A stretch of 64,000 nucleotides of DNA from Bacteroides sp. M10 (GCF_014334015.1 NZ_CP060488.1:6592501-6656500), one strand, 5' to 3'. Positions 49,519 through 60,713 are shown, numbered from the stretch's first letter. A program made the numbers and translations. Notes: a model not told the origin generated them from the sequence alone.

Positions 49519-51229
49519 GGGATATTCAGTAAATAAAAAATATAAGGCAACTACTTCATTGCGAATTAGTTGCCTTTTTTGTATCTTTAAGCATTTCCCC
49601 GTAAATACAGTTTGACGACTAAAACGGGGGTAATTAAAAATAAAGACACATGGTAAAGATACGAAAAATTTCAGAAATCGAACCTACTTTGGGTTTTACA
49701 GAATTTGATATTCTCGAAAAATATCGTCAAAGTTTTGAAAAGAGTGAATTGGGGCGGCTTCATTCTCTTTTTCCTTTCTCCGAACTGGCTCAACAGATGG
49801 GTTTACATGAATCTCGTCTGGGTCGTAAAAGTTATTTTTCTCCTGAAGGTAAAATCGCCTTAATGGTCTTGAAGTCCTATACCAACTTTTCAGACTCACA
49901 ACTGATTGAACATTTAAACGGTAATATTCATTACCAGTTATTTTGTGGTGTTCAGATTGATCCTCTTCATCCACTGACCAATCCTAAAATCGTCAGTGCA
50001 ATTCGTCAGGAACTAGCAGATCGCCTTGATATTGAGTCCCTCCAGCCTATTCTGGCTGACCGTTGGAAACCTTATCTTGAGAACCTTCATGTCTGTATGA
50101 CCGATGCCACCTGTTATGAAAGTCATCTGCGTTTCCCTACTGATGTCAAACTCTTATGGGAAGGTGTTGTATGGCTTCATCGTCATCTGTGCAAACATTG
50201 TCGGACATTGCACATACAACGTCCCCGTAACAAGTATCTTGATGTAAGCCGTGCATACCTTGCTTACAGTAAACTGCGTAAACGCAGGAAATCACAGACC
50301 CGTATGGTTAAACGCAGACTACTTCAGTTATTGGAAAAGTTACTGGATCAGCTGGAGCAGCTTCATTCATCCTACAGACACAGGCTTACACTATCCTCTG
50401 ATTATCAAAGACGTTTCTCGGTCATACAGACGGTCCTTGAGCAAGGGAAGAATTTATTTGCAGGCAAAAAAGTGCCTAACCGTATCGTGAGTATCGACCG
50501 GCATCACCTTCGCCCCATTATCAGAGGCAAGGAAACCAAATCCGTTGAATTCGGAGCCAAGGTCAACAATATACAGATAGATGGAATCTCCTTTATAGAA
50601 CATATCTCCTTTAAGGCTTTTAACGAAGGAGTACGTTTAAAAGACTGTATTCATCTGCAACAACAACTGACCAAGGTTAGGGTTAAGGCGCTTGCGGCGG
50701 ATTCAATCTATGCTAATAATGCCAACCGGAAATTTTGTACAAAATATCATATAAGTACTTCCTTTAAGCGTAAGGGCAGAGCTGCCAAAGATGAGCCGCT
50801 TCGGAAGATCTTACGGTCGGAACTTAGCCGTGAAAGAGCTACCCGTCTGGAAGGAAGTTTTGGTACACAGAAACAACATTACTCACGGGCCAGGATAAAA
50901 GCCAGAAACAGAAAAACGGAAATACTTTGGATTTTCTTTGGAATACATACGGCCAACGCGGTATGTATGATAGAAAAGGTTGAAAAGAAAAAAAGAACGG
51001 CAGCATAATCAGACTGAAATAAGAGCAGAAGAGGAGAGGTTTTTAACTTCACCTAAAAAAGCATGTGCATAACGCAGCGTTGCGAAGAAAAAACAATAAT
51101 ATGTAAATAATATTCTTGTAAAAAGATAGAAGAATCGAGAATTTACCAGGAAAAATACAGAGAAAAGTTCACGAAAAGGAGAACTGCTCTCTGTATTTAC
51201 AAGAAAGAGGGACATTTACTGAATATCCC
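49519..51229 (+). mobile_element. Complete insertion sequence, 1711 bp
   Basis: Perfect 16-bp terminal inverted repeats, GGGATATTCAGTAAAT at 49519-49534 and its complement at 51214-51229. They are flanked by direct repeats TAAAGA at 49513-49518 and 51230-51235, a 6-bp target duplication. A single transposase gene lies inside. The intact target duplication suggests recent insertion, into sequence downstream of the DUF1016 gene. Confidence 0.9.
49650..51008 (+). CDS. DDE transposase (IS5/IS1182- or ISNCY-like)
   Basis: 452 residues. N-terminal DUF772-like domain (KIALMVLKSYTNFSDSQLIE, about 68-87); MTDATCYESHLRFPTDVKLLW (part, first catalytic Asp about residue 150); RIVSIDRHHLRPIIRGKETKSVEFG (central, split between RIVSIDRHH and KETKSVEFG); ADSIYANNAN (second Asp near 353); RLEGSFGTQK carrying the Glu. 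Highly basic. IS family assignment is uncertain. Sits at the centre of the element with 16-bp ends. Confidence 0.88.
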   Translation: MVKIRKISEIEPTLGFTEFDILEKYRQSFEKSELGRLHSLFPFSELAQQMGLHESRLGRKSYFSPEGKIALMVLKSYTNFSDSQLIEHLNGNIHYQLFCGVQIDPLHPLTNPKIVSAIRQELADRLDIESLQPILADRWKPYLENLHVCMTDATCYESHLRFPTDVKLLWEGVVWLHRHLCKHCRTLHIQRPRNKYLDVSRAYLAYSKLRKRRKSQTRMVKRRLLQLLEKLLDQLEQLHSSYRHRLTLSSDYQRRFSVIQTVLEQGKNLFAGKKVPNRIVSIDRHHLRPIIRGKETKSVEFGAKVNNIQIDGISFIEHISFKAFNEGVRLKDCIHLQQQLTKVRVKALAADSIYANNANRKFCTKYHISTSFKRKGRAAKDEPLRKILRSELSRERATRLEGSFGTQKQHYSRARIKARNRKTEILWIFFGIHTANAVCMIEKVEKKKRTAA

Positions 51230-51291
51230 TAAAGACTTTTATGTTTCTCATAGATCTAAATACTGTTATTATATACAAATGTCAAGTCGAC

Positions 51292-53331
51292 TCATTGATC
51301 GGCCAGTTTATAAAGTTCATATCCTCCCAATGCCAGTACATAGGGCAGATTAAGAATAACGTCAGCATCCTTCTCCACCTCTTCGGGGTACTTTTGCAGC
51401 AATTCGTTGAAAGGCATAATGAGAGGGTGTTGCAAGAAAACTTTATCTTTCACCTCGGCACGTCTCCAGCCAGCCACTGTACGCTCGGCATTCCATCGGT
51501 ATTTCTCCATGCGCACCAACAGATACAAAACTTGAGACGGAAGATTCTCATTGAACATAGATCCGGATATGCGTGCCGGCGAACGTTCGCTCCGCTTAAT
51601 ACCGTAGCCCAGCGTACGACAAAATACACTATAGGCATCCAGTTGATAGCGGTTAGCCCAACGTAACGGCTCGCTCAATTTATTCCACAGATACTGTGCC
51701 TGGTGATTCATCAAAATGAAGTCGGCAGAGTGGTTGCCATAAGATTCATACATCTTCTTCAACACCTCTTTCTGCTTGAGGCTTTCATCCGTATAGCAAC
51801 AATCGTAGAGATAATTCACATACAAAGCCAGTTTATCCTGCAAGATGTTTTTCTTCATTCCCCTGTCTACCATGCCGAACACCTTGACATAACGATAACG
51901 CCCTTGCTCATCGTCCACTATCGACGACAAATCGTTATTGAAATCCTGACGGATAAGTACACGACACTGATGCTGATAAACCTCATGCGGCAAGTTGAGC
52001 CCTAATGAGAGACTCAAATCGGGATCATGCACACAAATAGCCACTGTAAGCATACAGTGTTTATTTTGTACCCATTGTTGTAAACGGGTGCGCATAGCAG
52101 TACTACAAATATCGTCATGGCAATATTCTACCTCAATATCGTCTATCTGACTCTCTATATAAGGAAATTGAGCTTTGAAGTAGTCTTTCTGTGACTCCAT
52201 CTCTCGATCTACCAAAGTGATGCGGGTACGTATGCGTTCATCTGTCGGCAGACGGTCATCGTAATTGGCATAATGGCAGATACGTAGTGCTTCAAGCAGC
52301 AACGAGCGTCCCATCCGATTGAATCCCACAATAACCAGATGCACATAGTCTTGGCTAGTAGCATTCCAGCTTCCATCAGGTTGTTGCGTTATGCTTATGG
52401 GGCGATAGTCTAGCGGATCATAATACCTTTCACTATCGGCAGCATAGAGACTCCATAGTTGCCGTGCCAAATTCTCGTGGAGGTTAAAGGGACGGAAAAA
52501 GATATTAGGTTTCCCCTCAACGCAAAACACCTCCGGCGGCAGATTCATTTTCTGTATGTTAGAGTATGAAGGGATACTGTCAAACTGCACATATACAGGC
52601 ATCACCTTACCATCGGGGCATTTGCCACGCAGAGCACTTACCAAATGCACAATCGCTATATTTTTAGCATCGCGTCCGCAACGTTCCTCATCACCCAATA
52701 CATACACTTCACTCGCGCTCGCTATGTTCAACCGCTGAAGTTCTTCGATCGACTCAATGTTGCCAAAGTAAACAAGCACTTGCCGCTCTATTTCGATGGG
52801 CAAGGCAGACTGTATGCGATGGCGTACCGTTGCCGCCTCTATACCGCTCATCAGTAAGATACGTACCGAAGGACATTCGTTATATAGTTCGCGTATCATA
52901 TTGATAGATAGTTCATTGAAGCCTATCAATACATAATGTTGAGTTATGTTGCGGTAAGTCATTCGCCCCGTGTTTACTACATCCACACGCCGCTCTATAA
53001 TGTTGGAAATGGTAGAGATGAGTACACCGCCCAATAAAATGGATCCCGAAAAGCTAACAATTCCCAGCAATAGCCTGCTAGACCAAGCTGTCTCGTTCAT
53101 TTGGTTACCAGGATCCACAAAGTTGTTGTACACCACCCAGAGCCTTTCGCCCCATTCCTCATGTCCATACAATTGGATAGAAAAGAACATGACGATGATA
53201 AAGAAAATAGCCAGCACCGTAGCAATAGTAACGAGTAACAGGGTGAGTTGCGACTTGATACCCCCCGAAATGGTGCGATCCATATACTCTTGTGAGAATA
53301 TCTTCTTGTAGTAGTTTATAAAACGGTTCAT
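51292..53331 (-). CDS. CASTOR/POLLUX-like channel with RCK-type domains and RyR-like C-terminus
   Basis: 679 residues. Two membrane helices (about 27-52 and 85-106) flank a loop with FVDPGNQ, similar to the filter of CASTOR/POLLUX/DMI1 channels. Two Rossmann RCK/TrkA-N-like domains follow: VLIGFNELSINMI (about 134-146) and LVIVGFNRMGRSLL (about 344-357). The C-terminal 70 residues (EKYRWNAERTVAGWRR, then LQHPLIMPFNELL and EVEKDADVI) resemble a ryanodine-receptor RyR domain. Such channel-RyR fusions are poorly studied and recur in accessory regions. Likely ligand-gated cation channel; nucleotide ligand and role in defence are inference. Confidence 0.78.
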   Translation of the reverse strand: MNRFINYYKKIFSQEYMDRTISGGIKSQLTLLLVTIATVLAIFFIIVMFFSIQLYGHEEWGERLWVVYNNFVDPGNQMNETAWSSRLLLGIVSFSGSILLGGVLISTISNIIERRVDVVNTGRMTYRNITQHYVLIGFNELSINMIRELYNECPSVRILLMSGIEAATVRHRIQSALPIEIERQVLVYFGNIESIEELQRLNIASASEVYVLGDEERCGRDAKNIAIVHLVSALRGKCPDGKVMPVYVQFDSIPSYSNIQKMNLPPEVFCVEGKPNIFFRPFNLHENLARQLWSLYAADSERYYDPLDYRPISITQQPDGSWNATSQDYVHLVIVGFNRMGRSLLLEALRICHYANYDDRLPTDERIRTRITLVDREMESQKDYFKAQFPYIESQIDDIEVEYCHDDICSTAMRTRLQQWVQNKHCMLTVAICVHDPDLSLSLGLNLPHEVYQHQCRVLIRQDFNNDLSSIVDDEQGRYRYVKVFGMVDRGMKKNILQDKLALYVNYLYDCCYTDESLKQKEVLKKMYESYGNHSADFILMNHQAQYLWNKLSEPLRWANRYQLDAYSVFCRTLGYGIKRSERSPARISGSMFNENLPSQVLYLLVRMEKYRWNAERTVAGWRRAEVKDKVFLQHPLIMPFNELLQKYPEEVEKDADVILNLPYVLALGGYELYKLADQ

Positions 53332-53499
53332 GCTTATAACTTATTGATAGCAAAACATACAAGTCCTGCCCATATTGTGTACATTTCGAGCTATTTGTTC
53401 TGATAATCGTACCATATCATGCACCAATACCATATAATCCGTATCAATGGGATTTAGTTGACAGTCGTGTTTCATAAATAGAACATTTAGAGTTGTGTA

Positions 53500-53507
53500 C
53501 AAATATA
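53500..53507 (-). promoter_or_regulatory. -7 element of channel gene
   Basis: TATATTTG on the minus strand, about 169 bases before the channel start codon. No -33 TTTG at the standard distance. The long 5' leader may hold regulation. Confidence 0.4.
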
Positions 53508-53732
53508 GTATTTTTCAACAAACCAGGTAGTTTTTCACTTAACTATTTTCAGCAGTGTACTTTACCTTGTCATCGTGCGGCAGCATATAAAATGAAAATC
53601 ACCAGTACAAGAAGACATTAATCGCAAGATAACAGCTATGGAACGAAGTAAAATTCGTATAAAAATGGAGTAAGACATTCTACTTCCATAAAGTAATATC
53701 TCCATAATCTTTATTGTATTTAAGATTATTCA

Positions 53733-53876
53733 GTGCATAGATTTAAGATTTTCTATGCAGAAAACTAGAATCTTTTATGCACTCGAGTAGTTGTCACCTT
53801 ACAACGGGACAATAGTCACCTTATAGAATGACGAACGTCACTTTATAAGGTGATATTAATCATTCTATAAGGTGAC
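53733..53876. repeat. 22-bp phased repeat array with inverted symmetry
   Basis: Four units begin at 53793, 53815, 53837 and 53859, exactly 22 bases apart. Units 1-3 open with GTCACCTTA or GTCACTTTATA; units 3 and 4 carry TATAAGGTGA at the same offset, so 53815-53831 and 53860-53876 form a perfect 17-bp inverted repeat. Just before, GTGCATA (53733) and TATGCAC (53776) form a further inverted pair. It lies in the 786-base gene-free gap 53332-54117; nothing else was recognised there. Confidence 0.7.
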
Positions 53877-54117
53877 CATCTATCTCTGAAAGGATGAAAA
53901 CCACTAAAGATACAGAATAAATCAGTAAAAAGCAATAGTAAGATAGGAAATTTGCCTGGAATGCAAACACACTTAATTTATTTCAATACAGCATAATAAA
54001 GAGGCCGCATTCATATCATACAGATTAAATCTAACCTGCTAATTGCAGAACCTCCATCTCTCACTCTCTTTGTGATATGACGGACTTTTTACTTCCAATT
54101 ATCTTATCCCTTTTCTA

Positions 54118-56292
54118 TTAGAAATTTTTCCGGAAAGTACATCCATTTCTCCATTCCGAACATCCGTAAGCGGTTTTTCCTTTAATAATAATTCCCTTAC
54201 CACAAAGCGGACATGGCTGACCTACAAACGTATCTACATCACCTGTAGCAGAAGGAATTGAAGCAGGAGTAGTAACCGGAGCCGGAGAAGGTGCCGAATT
54301 AGAACTCACTTCACTTACCGCTTTTTCTGCTTTCGGCTTTTTCTCTTTCGGTACACTCGGTTTACGTTCGCGCTTTTTAGTTTCTTTCTTTTCTTTCTCT
54401 TCAGCTTTTGCAGCTACTGCATCCTGAATAGTAATGCGTCGGTTTGTATTATCAGAAAGTACACTCATCACTATTTCCGAAACCATCTGTTTCAGTTCTT
54501 CGAGAAACTGGCGGGCATCGTATGTCTTCTTTTCAATTTCGCGAAGCTTCTTTTCCCAAATACCTGTCAGTTCCGCCGATTTCAATAATTCTTCGTGAAT
54601 GAGCTGCACCAACTCCACTCCTGTTGGGGTGGCAATCAGGTTCTTTCTTTCTTTACGAATATAATTCCGCTTGAATAATGTCTCAATAATGGCAGCACGG
54701 GTAGACGGCCGACCGATACCATTCTCTTTTAAGGCATCGCGAAGTTCGTCATTATCCACCAGTTTTCCGGCTGTTTCCATTGCACGAAGCAAGGTCGCTT
54801 CAGTATAAGGTCTGGGCGGCTGTGTCCATTTTTCGTTCAAATCGGGAATGTGAGGACCACTTTCACCTTTTACAAAGGTAGGGAGTACATTTTCATCCTC
54901 TTCCTCTTTTTCTTCAGTAGGATCTTTTACGTCCTTTGCAAACACGACACGCCATCCCGGTTCCAGGATTTGTTTTCCGGTTACCCGGAATTCTATCTTA
55001 TCCACTTCGCCCATAACGGTAGTAGTAGAAATCTTACAGTCCGGATAGAACACGGCTATAAAACGACGAGCTATCAAGTCATAGACACGACGTTCCATAT
55101 CCGTCAGGTTTTGAGCATAGACTCCGGTGGGGATAATGGCGTGGTGATCCGTCACTTTCGAGTTGTCAAATACCTTTTTCGATTTAGGAAGTGTAGTGCC
55201 GGCTAACGGAGCTGTCAAGACTTCGTAATCACGGAGTCCTTTCAGGATAGCGGGACATTTCGGGTAAATATCGTCACTCAAGAAAGTGGTATCGACACGC
55301 GGATAGGTAGCTACCTTCTTCTCATAAAGAGACTGGATTAGTTTCAGCGTTTCATCAGCCGAATAAGCGAATTTCTTATTACATTCTACCTGAAGAGAAG
55401 TCAAGTCGAACAAACGTGGGGCGAACTCTCTCCCATCTTTCTTGCCAACACTGGTGACTACAAACGGAAGATCTTTTATGCGTTCTACCAATGCCTCGCC
55501 TTCTTCCCGGTTAGCAATAGGGTCGATACCCGGATTATCTATTTTCTTTTTTCCACCGTTCTTTTCTTCTTCCGCAGCTATTTCTTCATCACTTTTGCGG
55601 ATAAGTGCGGAAAAAGTGGTATCCCGATAGTTGGTTTTCAGTTCCCAGTATTGTTTGGGTTCGAAATTGGCTATTTCCAACTGACGGTTGACAATCAGTG
55701 CTAAAGTCGGTGTCTGTACACGGCCGATAGAGAGCACCTGTTTATTTTGACCGTATTTAATGGTGTAAAGACGGGTGGCGTTCATTCCTAATAACCAGTC
55801 ACCCATCGCACGGGAAAGTCCGGCTTCATAGAGCGACTGAAAATCTGTCTGATCTTTCAGCTTCGCAAACCCTTCCCGAATAGCTTCTTCTGTTAATGAA
55901 GAAATCCACAGACGTTTCACCGGACAGCGTGCACCTGCTTTCTGCATCACCCAACGCTGAATCAATTCTCCTTCTTGCCCGGCATCACCGCAGTTGATGA
56001 TTTCATCTGCGTTCTGCATCAGTCCCTCGATAATGTGGAATTGTTTTTCGTATGTAGGATTCTCTATCAGCTTGATGCCGAAACGTGGAGGAATCATTGG
56101 CAGGCTACCTAAATTCCACGATTTCCAGTTAGGCGTGTATTCATGCGGCTCTTTCAGGGTACAAAGATGCCCGAATGTCCAGGTCACCTGGTATCCGTTT
56201 CCTTCTATATATCCTTCTTTTCTGGTATGAGCGCCGAGTACTTCGGCTATATCGCGTGCTACTGATGGCTTTTCGGCTATGCAAACTATCAT
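54118..56292 (-). CDS. topB: DNA topoisomerase III
   Basis: Type IA topoisomerase, 724 residues. TOPRIM domain at the N-terminus (CIAEKPSVARDIAEVL, then GDAGQEGELIQRW); active Tyr near 330 in ATYPRVDTTFLS; IGRPSTRA near the C-terminal core. The tail (about 620-680) is Lys/Glu and Pro/Ala-rich linker, followed by a Zn finger CPLCGKG...YGCSEWRNGC. Resolves decatenation and recombination intermediates. Marks the right-hand return to core chromosome; intergenic regions on either side are long. Confidence 0.93.
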   Translation of the reverse strand: MIVCIAEKPSVARDIAEVLGAHTRKEGYIEGNGYQVTWTFGHLCTLKEPHEYTPNWKSWNLGSLPMIPPRFGIKLIENPTYEKQFHIIEGLMQNADEIINCGDAGQEGELIQRWVMQKAGARCPVKRLWISSLTEEAIREGFAKLKDQTDFQSLYEAGLSRAMGDWLLGMNATRLYTIKYGQNKQVLSIGRVQTPTLALIVNRQLEIANFEPKQYWELKTNYRDTTFSALIRKSDEEIAAEEEKNGGKKKIDNPGIDPIANREEGEALVERIKDLPFVVTSVGKKDGREFAPRLFDLTSLQVECNKKFAYSADETLKLIQSLYEKKVATYPRVDTTFLSDDIYPKCPAILKGLRDYEVLTAPLAGTTLPKSKKVFDNSKVTDHHAIIPTGVYAQNLTDMERRVYDLIARRFIAVFYPDCKISTTTVMGEVDKIEFRVTGKQILEPGWRVVFAKDVKDPTEEKEEEDENVLPTFVKGESGPHIPDLNEKWTQPPRPYTEATLLRAMETAGKLVDNDELRDALKENGIGRPSTRAAIIETLFKRNYIRKERKNLIATPTGVELVQLIHEELLKSAELTGIWEKKLREIEKKTYDARQFLEELKQMVSEIVMSVLSDNTNRRITIQDAVAAKAEEKEKKETKKRERKPSVPKEKKPKAEKAVSEVSSNSAPSPAPVTTPASIPSATGDVDTFVGQPCPLCGKGIIIKGKTAYGCSEWRNGCTFRKNF

Positions 56293-56516
56293 TTTTTCTC
56301 TTCTTGTTTTTACACTAACAGCTTACAAAGTTACACGATTATTTCTCATTGACCGCATGAAGAGAGAAAAAAGTCCATAAAGGCATAGATCGGAGAAGTT
56401 CCACTGAATGAAATAAACCGCATCTATTCATATATTCATCTACTATGAAATCTTCTATTGAAAGCTGGACAAATGACAAAATTAGGAGAAGAAAAGGAAT
56501 ATAAACAAAAAAACAT

Positions 56517-56552
56517 CCCACCTTTTAAACCTAAACCGGTCTAAAAGGTGGG
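56517..56552 (-). terminator. Terminator of mutA-mutB operon
   Basis: CCCACCTTTTA (56517-56527) pairs with TAAAAGGTGGG (56542-56552); a T-rich run follows on the minus strand. It lies 32 bases past the mutB stop. Confidence 0.85.
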
Positions 56553-56583
56553 AATACAATATGATTCAAAAGAATTTCAGAGA

Positions 56584-58731
56584 TTATTCTTCATCCATTA
56601 GAATTTCCAAAATCTGACAAGCAGCTCTCGCTACCGGAGTACCCGGACCGAAGATAGCAGCTACACCTGCCTTATACAAGAAATCGTAATCTTGTGCAGG
56701 AATAACACCACCGGCAATCACTACAATGTCTTCGCGACCCAGTTTCTTCAGTTCTTCAATAATTTGCGGAACCAATGTCTTATGTCCGGCAGCCAGTGAA
56801 GAAACACCTACTACATGAACGTCGTTTTCAACAGCCTCGCGAGCAGCTTCCGCCGGAGTCTGGAACAACGGTCCCATATCCACGTCGAAACCACAATCAG
56901 CATAACCGGTTGCTACGACTTTAGCACCACGGTCGTGACCGTCCTGTCCCATCTTTGCAACCATGATACGAGGTTGACGTCCCTCTTTCTTCGCGAACTT
57001 CTCGGCCAGTTCACAAGCACGTTTGAAGTCGCTATCGTTTTTACTTTCTGATGAATACACGCCTGATATCGTTCTAATTATTGCTTTATAACGTCCTACT
57101 ATCTGTTCGCAAGCATAAGAAATCTCACCCAATGTTGCGCGAACACGAGCTGCTTCCACAGCCAATTCCAACAAGTTACCCTTGCCAGTCTTCACACATT
57201 CGGTAATTGCTGCCAATGCTTTGTCCACTTCAGCCTGGTTACGTCCATCTTTCAAACGTTTCAGGTTTTCAATCTGTTCAAGACGAACGGCTGTATTATC
57301 AATTTCAAGAATATCAATCGGAGCTTCTTTTTCCAGACGATACTTGTTCACACCGACAATTGTCTGCTGACCACTGTCAATACGAGCCTGTGTACGTGCA
57401 GCAGCTTCTTCGATACGCATCTTTGGAATACCAGTTTCGATAGCTTTCGCCATACCACCCAGTTTTTCTACTTCCTGAATCAAATCCCAAGCTTTGTGAA
57501 TCAACTCGTTGGTTAAGGTTTCTACATAGTAAGAACCACCCCATGGGTCAACGTTCTTACAGATGTTCGTTTCCTCCTGGATATAAATCTGAGTGTTACG
57601 GGCAATACGTGCGGAGAAGTCTGTCGGAAGAGCAATAGCCTCATCCAATGCATTGGTATGCAAAGACTGAGTATGTCCCAGAGCCGCAGCCATCGCTTCG
57701 ATACAAGTACGTCCCACATTGTTGAACGGATCCTGTTCGGTCAGTGACCAACCGGAAGTCTGTGAGTGGGTACGCAATGCCAGTGATTTCGGGTTCTTCG
57801 GATTGAATTGTTTCACAATCTTTGCCCACAACATACGTGCAGCACGCATCTTGGCTATTTCCATAAAATGATTGGTTCCAATCGCCCAGAAGAAAGACAG
57901 GCGCGGTGCAAATGCATCAATATCAATGCCTGCTGCCGTTCCTGCACGAAGATATTCCAAACCATCAGCCAATGTATAAGCTAACTCGATATCCGCGGTT
58001 GCACCTGCTTCCTGCATGTGATAACCGGAGATAGAAATAGAGTTGAACTTAGGCATCTTCTGCGAAGTGTATTCGAAAATATCAGAAATAATCTTCATAG
58101 AGAATGCAGGCGGATAAATATAAGTATTACGCACCATGAATTCTTTCAGAATATCATTCTGGATAGTACCGGCCATTTCTTCGAGTTTAGCACCTTGCTC
58201 CAGACCGGCATTGATATAGAATGCCATAATCGGAAGTACAGCTCCATTCATTGTCATAGACACAGACATCTTGTTCAATGGGATACCATCGAACAGCACT
58301 TTCATATTTTCCAATGAACAGATAGATACACCGGCTTTACCTACGTCACCCACTACACGTTCGTGATCGGGGTCATAACCGCGGTGAGTAGCTAAGTCGA
58401 ATGCCACTGACAAACCTTTCTGACCGGCAGCCAAATTACGGCGATAGAATGCATTTGATTCTTCGGCGGTAGAGAATCCGGCATACTGGCGGATAGTCCA
58501 GGGACGAAGAGTGTACATTACTGAATACGGACCGCGCAGATAAGGAGGAAGTCCGGCAGCATAGCCAAGGTGTTCCATTCCTTCGAGGTCTTCTTTTGTA
58601 TAAACAGGCTTCACTTCAATGTGTTCCGGTGTTTTCCAGTCAGCGGAGATACCGTTAGCCTTTTGCCATTCAGCACCATTAGTCGGCTGAAATGCGGCAT
58701 ATATATCGATGTTTTTAAAATCTTTTCTCAT
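56584..58731 (-). CDS. mutB: Methylmalonyl-CoA mutase, large (catalytic) subunit
   Basis: 715 residues, adenosylcobalamin enzyme interconverting succinyl-CoA and methylmalonyl-CoA on the route to propionate, a main Bacteroides product. N-terminal TIM barrel ([20 protein letters not shown] near residue 65, [19 protein letters not shown] near 320). C-terminal B12 domain with intact DGHDRG (DxHxxG, about 598-603), SSLAAGH and GPGTP. Starts one base after the mutA stop, so expression is coupled. Confidence 0.96.
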   Translation of the reverse strand: MRKDFKNIDIYAAFQPTNGAEWQKANGISADWKTPEHIEVKPVYTKEDLEGMEHLGYAAGLPPYLRGPYSVMYTLRPWTIRQYAGFSTAEESNAFYRRNLAAGQKGLSVAFDLATHRGYDPDHERVVGDVGKAGVSICSLENMKVLFDGIPLNKMSVSMTMNGAVLPIMAFYINAGLEQGAKLEEMAGTIQNDILKEFMVRNTYIYPPAFSMKIISDIFEYTSQKMPKFNSISISGYHMQEAGATADIELAYTLADGLEYLRAGTAAGIDIDAFAPRLSFFWAIGTNHFMEIAKMRAARMLWAKIVKQFNPKNPKSLALRTHSQTSGWSLTEQDPFNNVGRTCIEAMAAALGHTQSLHTNALDEAIALPTDFSARIARNTQIYIQEETNICKNVDPWGGSYYVETLTNELIHKAWDLIQEVEKLGGMAKAIETGIPKMRIEEAAARTQARIDSGQQTIVGVNKYRLEKEAPIDILEIDNTAVRLEQIENLKRLKDGRNQAEVDKALAAITECVKTGKGNLLELAVEAARVRATLGEISYACEQIVGRYKAIIRTISGVYSSESKNDSDFKRACELAEKFAKKEGRQPRIMVAKMGQDGHDRGAKVVATGYADCGFDVDMGPLFQTPAEAAREAVENDVHVVGVSSLAAGHKTLVPQIIEELKKLGREDIVVIAGGVIPAQDYDFLYKAGVAAIFGPGTPVARAACQILEILMDEE

Positions 58732-58732
58732 C

Positions 58733-60634
58733 TTACTTCAATAGTTTAGCGTTAAACTCTTTCAAGGTATCCAATACATTGACACGAACATGGATGAAGT
58801 TTTCGATACCTGCAGCTTTCAGGTCGTCCATACAAGCCGGAGCACCGGCAACGATAAACATAGCACGACCATTCAGTGCTTTGAAAGCAGGAATTGCATA
58901 TTCAGCATATTCATCATCGCTGGAACAAATAACAACAATATCAGCTTTTGCAGCCATAGCCGCCTCTACTCCTGCTTCTACTGTCTCAAATCCCAGATTA
59001 TCAACGACTTCATAACCAGCACAAGCCAGGAAGTTACAAGAATATTGAGCACGTGCCTGACGCATGGCCAGATTACCAATGGTTAACATGAACGCTTTCG
59101 GACGTTTGCCTGATGCTTCTGTTTCGAGACGCAATGCTTCAAACTGACTGGCAGCACGATCGAACACCAGAGTATCCACCTCTTTTTCGCAAGTGTGAGA
59201 GTCACCTCCGCAACAACACTTACCTTCAACAGGTTGCTTATTGCCAGCCTTCTCATTGAAGTTCGGGAATTGGTTGGTACCCAACAGCACTTCACGACGC
59301 TGTGCAACTGCTTTATGACGAGCTTTGTTGCTCTCATTCACAGCAGCCTGAACAGTTCCTGCTTTCAATGCCGCATAGAAGCCACCTGCTTCTTCTACAG
59401 CAAGGAAGAGCTCCCAAGCCTGTTTTGCAATAGCCACAGTCAGATTCTCAATATAATAAGAACCGGCAGCAGGGTCAATCACTTTATCAAAATGAGATTC
59501 TTCTTTCAGCAACAGTTGTTGGTTACGAGCCAGACGTTCTGAGAACTCGTCCGGAGTCTCATAAGTCTTATCAAACGGAGTTACCGTCATAGAGTCTACG
59601 CCTCCTAATGCAGCACTCATGGCTTCAGTCTGTGTACGAAGCAGATTTACATGTGCATCAAACAAAGTAAGATTGAAAGTAGAAGTTTCGGCATGAACCG
59701 CCATTTTTGCTGCGCAACGACATTCTCCGTTAGAACCTTTATTCTCGCAATCACGCACACATTCGGGATTGTAAGAAGCTACAATATTTGCCCAAAGCAA
59801 ACGTGCCGCACGGAATTTCGCTATTTCAAGGAAATAATTGGAACTGATACCAAAATTAAATTTGATTTTCTTGGCTACTATGGCAGCAGGAATACCGGCA
59901 TCAGTCAATTGACCCATATATTCATTTCCCCAAGCCAGAGCATAACCCAGTTCCTGAGAAATATAAGCGCCTGCATTATTCAATGATAAAGCGTTTACAT
60001 TCAGCACACGATAGAAAGGAAGCGGCTGAATTGCTTCAATCAAAGATTTGGCTGTTTGTACCATATCACCTTTCTCCTTGCCACGAGTCAGCATCTTGTT
60101 GAAGAAATCATAGTTGATAGAACCTTTCAGTTTCTTCACATCATAATCTTTCTTCTGGAAATAAGCTACCAGCAGATTAGCCAACTCAACCACATGCCCC
60201 TGACAAGTTGAGAAATTCAGTTCAACACACTCTGCCTGAATATCACTTAACAGTGTTTCAATATATTCCGCATTAAGTTCTTTTGCTTTCACATGGAAAG
60301 AAAGTGAGTCAACACCCTTATTTAGGATATCCAGTGCTTTCGCATTGGCTTCTTTCGGACATTCTACTCTAATTTCCTGACGAACCAACCATGCATTGTT
60401 GTCTTTTTTAGTTCCTCTTAAATAAGGGAACTCTCCAGGAAGTGCATCAGTAGTTTTTAAATCCTCCAGATCTTCCATCCGATAAAAAGGTTTCACTTTA
60501 AACCCTTCGTTTGTTTTCCAAACGAGCTTCTTCTCAAAATCAGCACCTTTTAAATCGGCTGTAACCTTCTCCATCCATTGTTCGGTGGAGGCAGGAGAAA
60601 AGTCTGAGAAGAGTTTTTCTTTTTTGTCTGCCAT
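58733..60634 (-). CDS. mutA: Methylmalonyl-CoA mutase, small subunit
   Basis: 633 residues, non-catalytic partner of MutB. The barrel domain is recognisable ([33 protein letters not shown]). The B12-like C-terminal domain lacks DxHxxG (reads [12 protein letters not shown]), as expected for this subunit. Two unusual cysteine-rich inserts are present: [16 protein letters not shown] (about 297-312) and [14 protein letters not shown] (about 473-486). First gene of the operon, with a TATATTTG promoter element about 80 bases upstream. Confidence 0.94.
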   Translation of the reverse strand: MADKKEKLFSDFSPASTEQWMEKVTADLKGADFEKKLVWKTNEGFKVKPFYRMEDLEDLKTTDALPGEFPYLRGTKKDNNAWLVRQEIRVECPKEANAKALDILNKGVDSLSFHVKAKELNAEYIETLLSDIQAECVELNFSTCQGHVVELANLLVAYFQKKDYDVKKLKGSINYDFFNKMLTRGKEKGDMVQTAKSLIEAIQPLPFYRVLNVNALSLNNAGAYISQELGYALAWGNEYMGQLTDAGIPAAIVAKKIKFNFGISSNYFLEIAKFRAARLLWANIVASYNPECVRDCENKGSNGECRCAAKMAVHAETSTFNLTLFDAHVNLLRTQTEAMSAALGGVDSMTVTPFDKTYETPDEFSERLARNQQLLLKEESHFDKVIDPAAGSYYIENLTVAIAKQAWELFLAVEEAGGFYAALKAGTVQAAVNESNKARHKAVAQRREVLLGTNQFPNFNEKAGNKQPVEGKCCCGGDSHTCEKEVDTLVFDRAASQFEALRLETEASGKRPKAFMLTIGNLAMRQARAQYSCNFLACAGYEVVDNLGFETVEAGVEAAMAAKADIVVICSSDDEYAEYAIPAFKALNGRAMFIVAGAPACMDDLKAAGIENFIHVRVNVLDTLKEFNAKLLK

Positions 60635-60713
60635 AGTTTATTTAAAATTAAAACAAGATTAATATTGTCTTTATTTTTATCTATCTCTTTCTAAATGTCA
60701 GTCGTTCGACCTG

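Noticed and set aside
53793..53880. CRISPR array
   Set aside because: Units are contiguous at 22 bases with no unique spacers, and half-sites change orientation.
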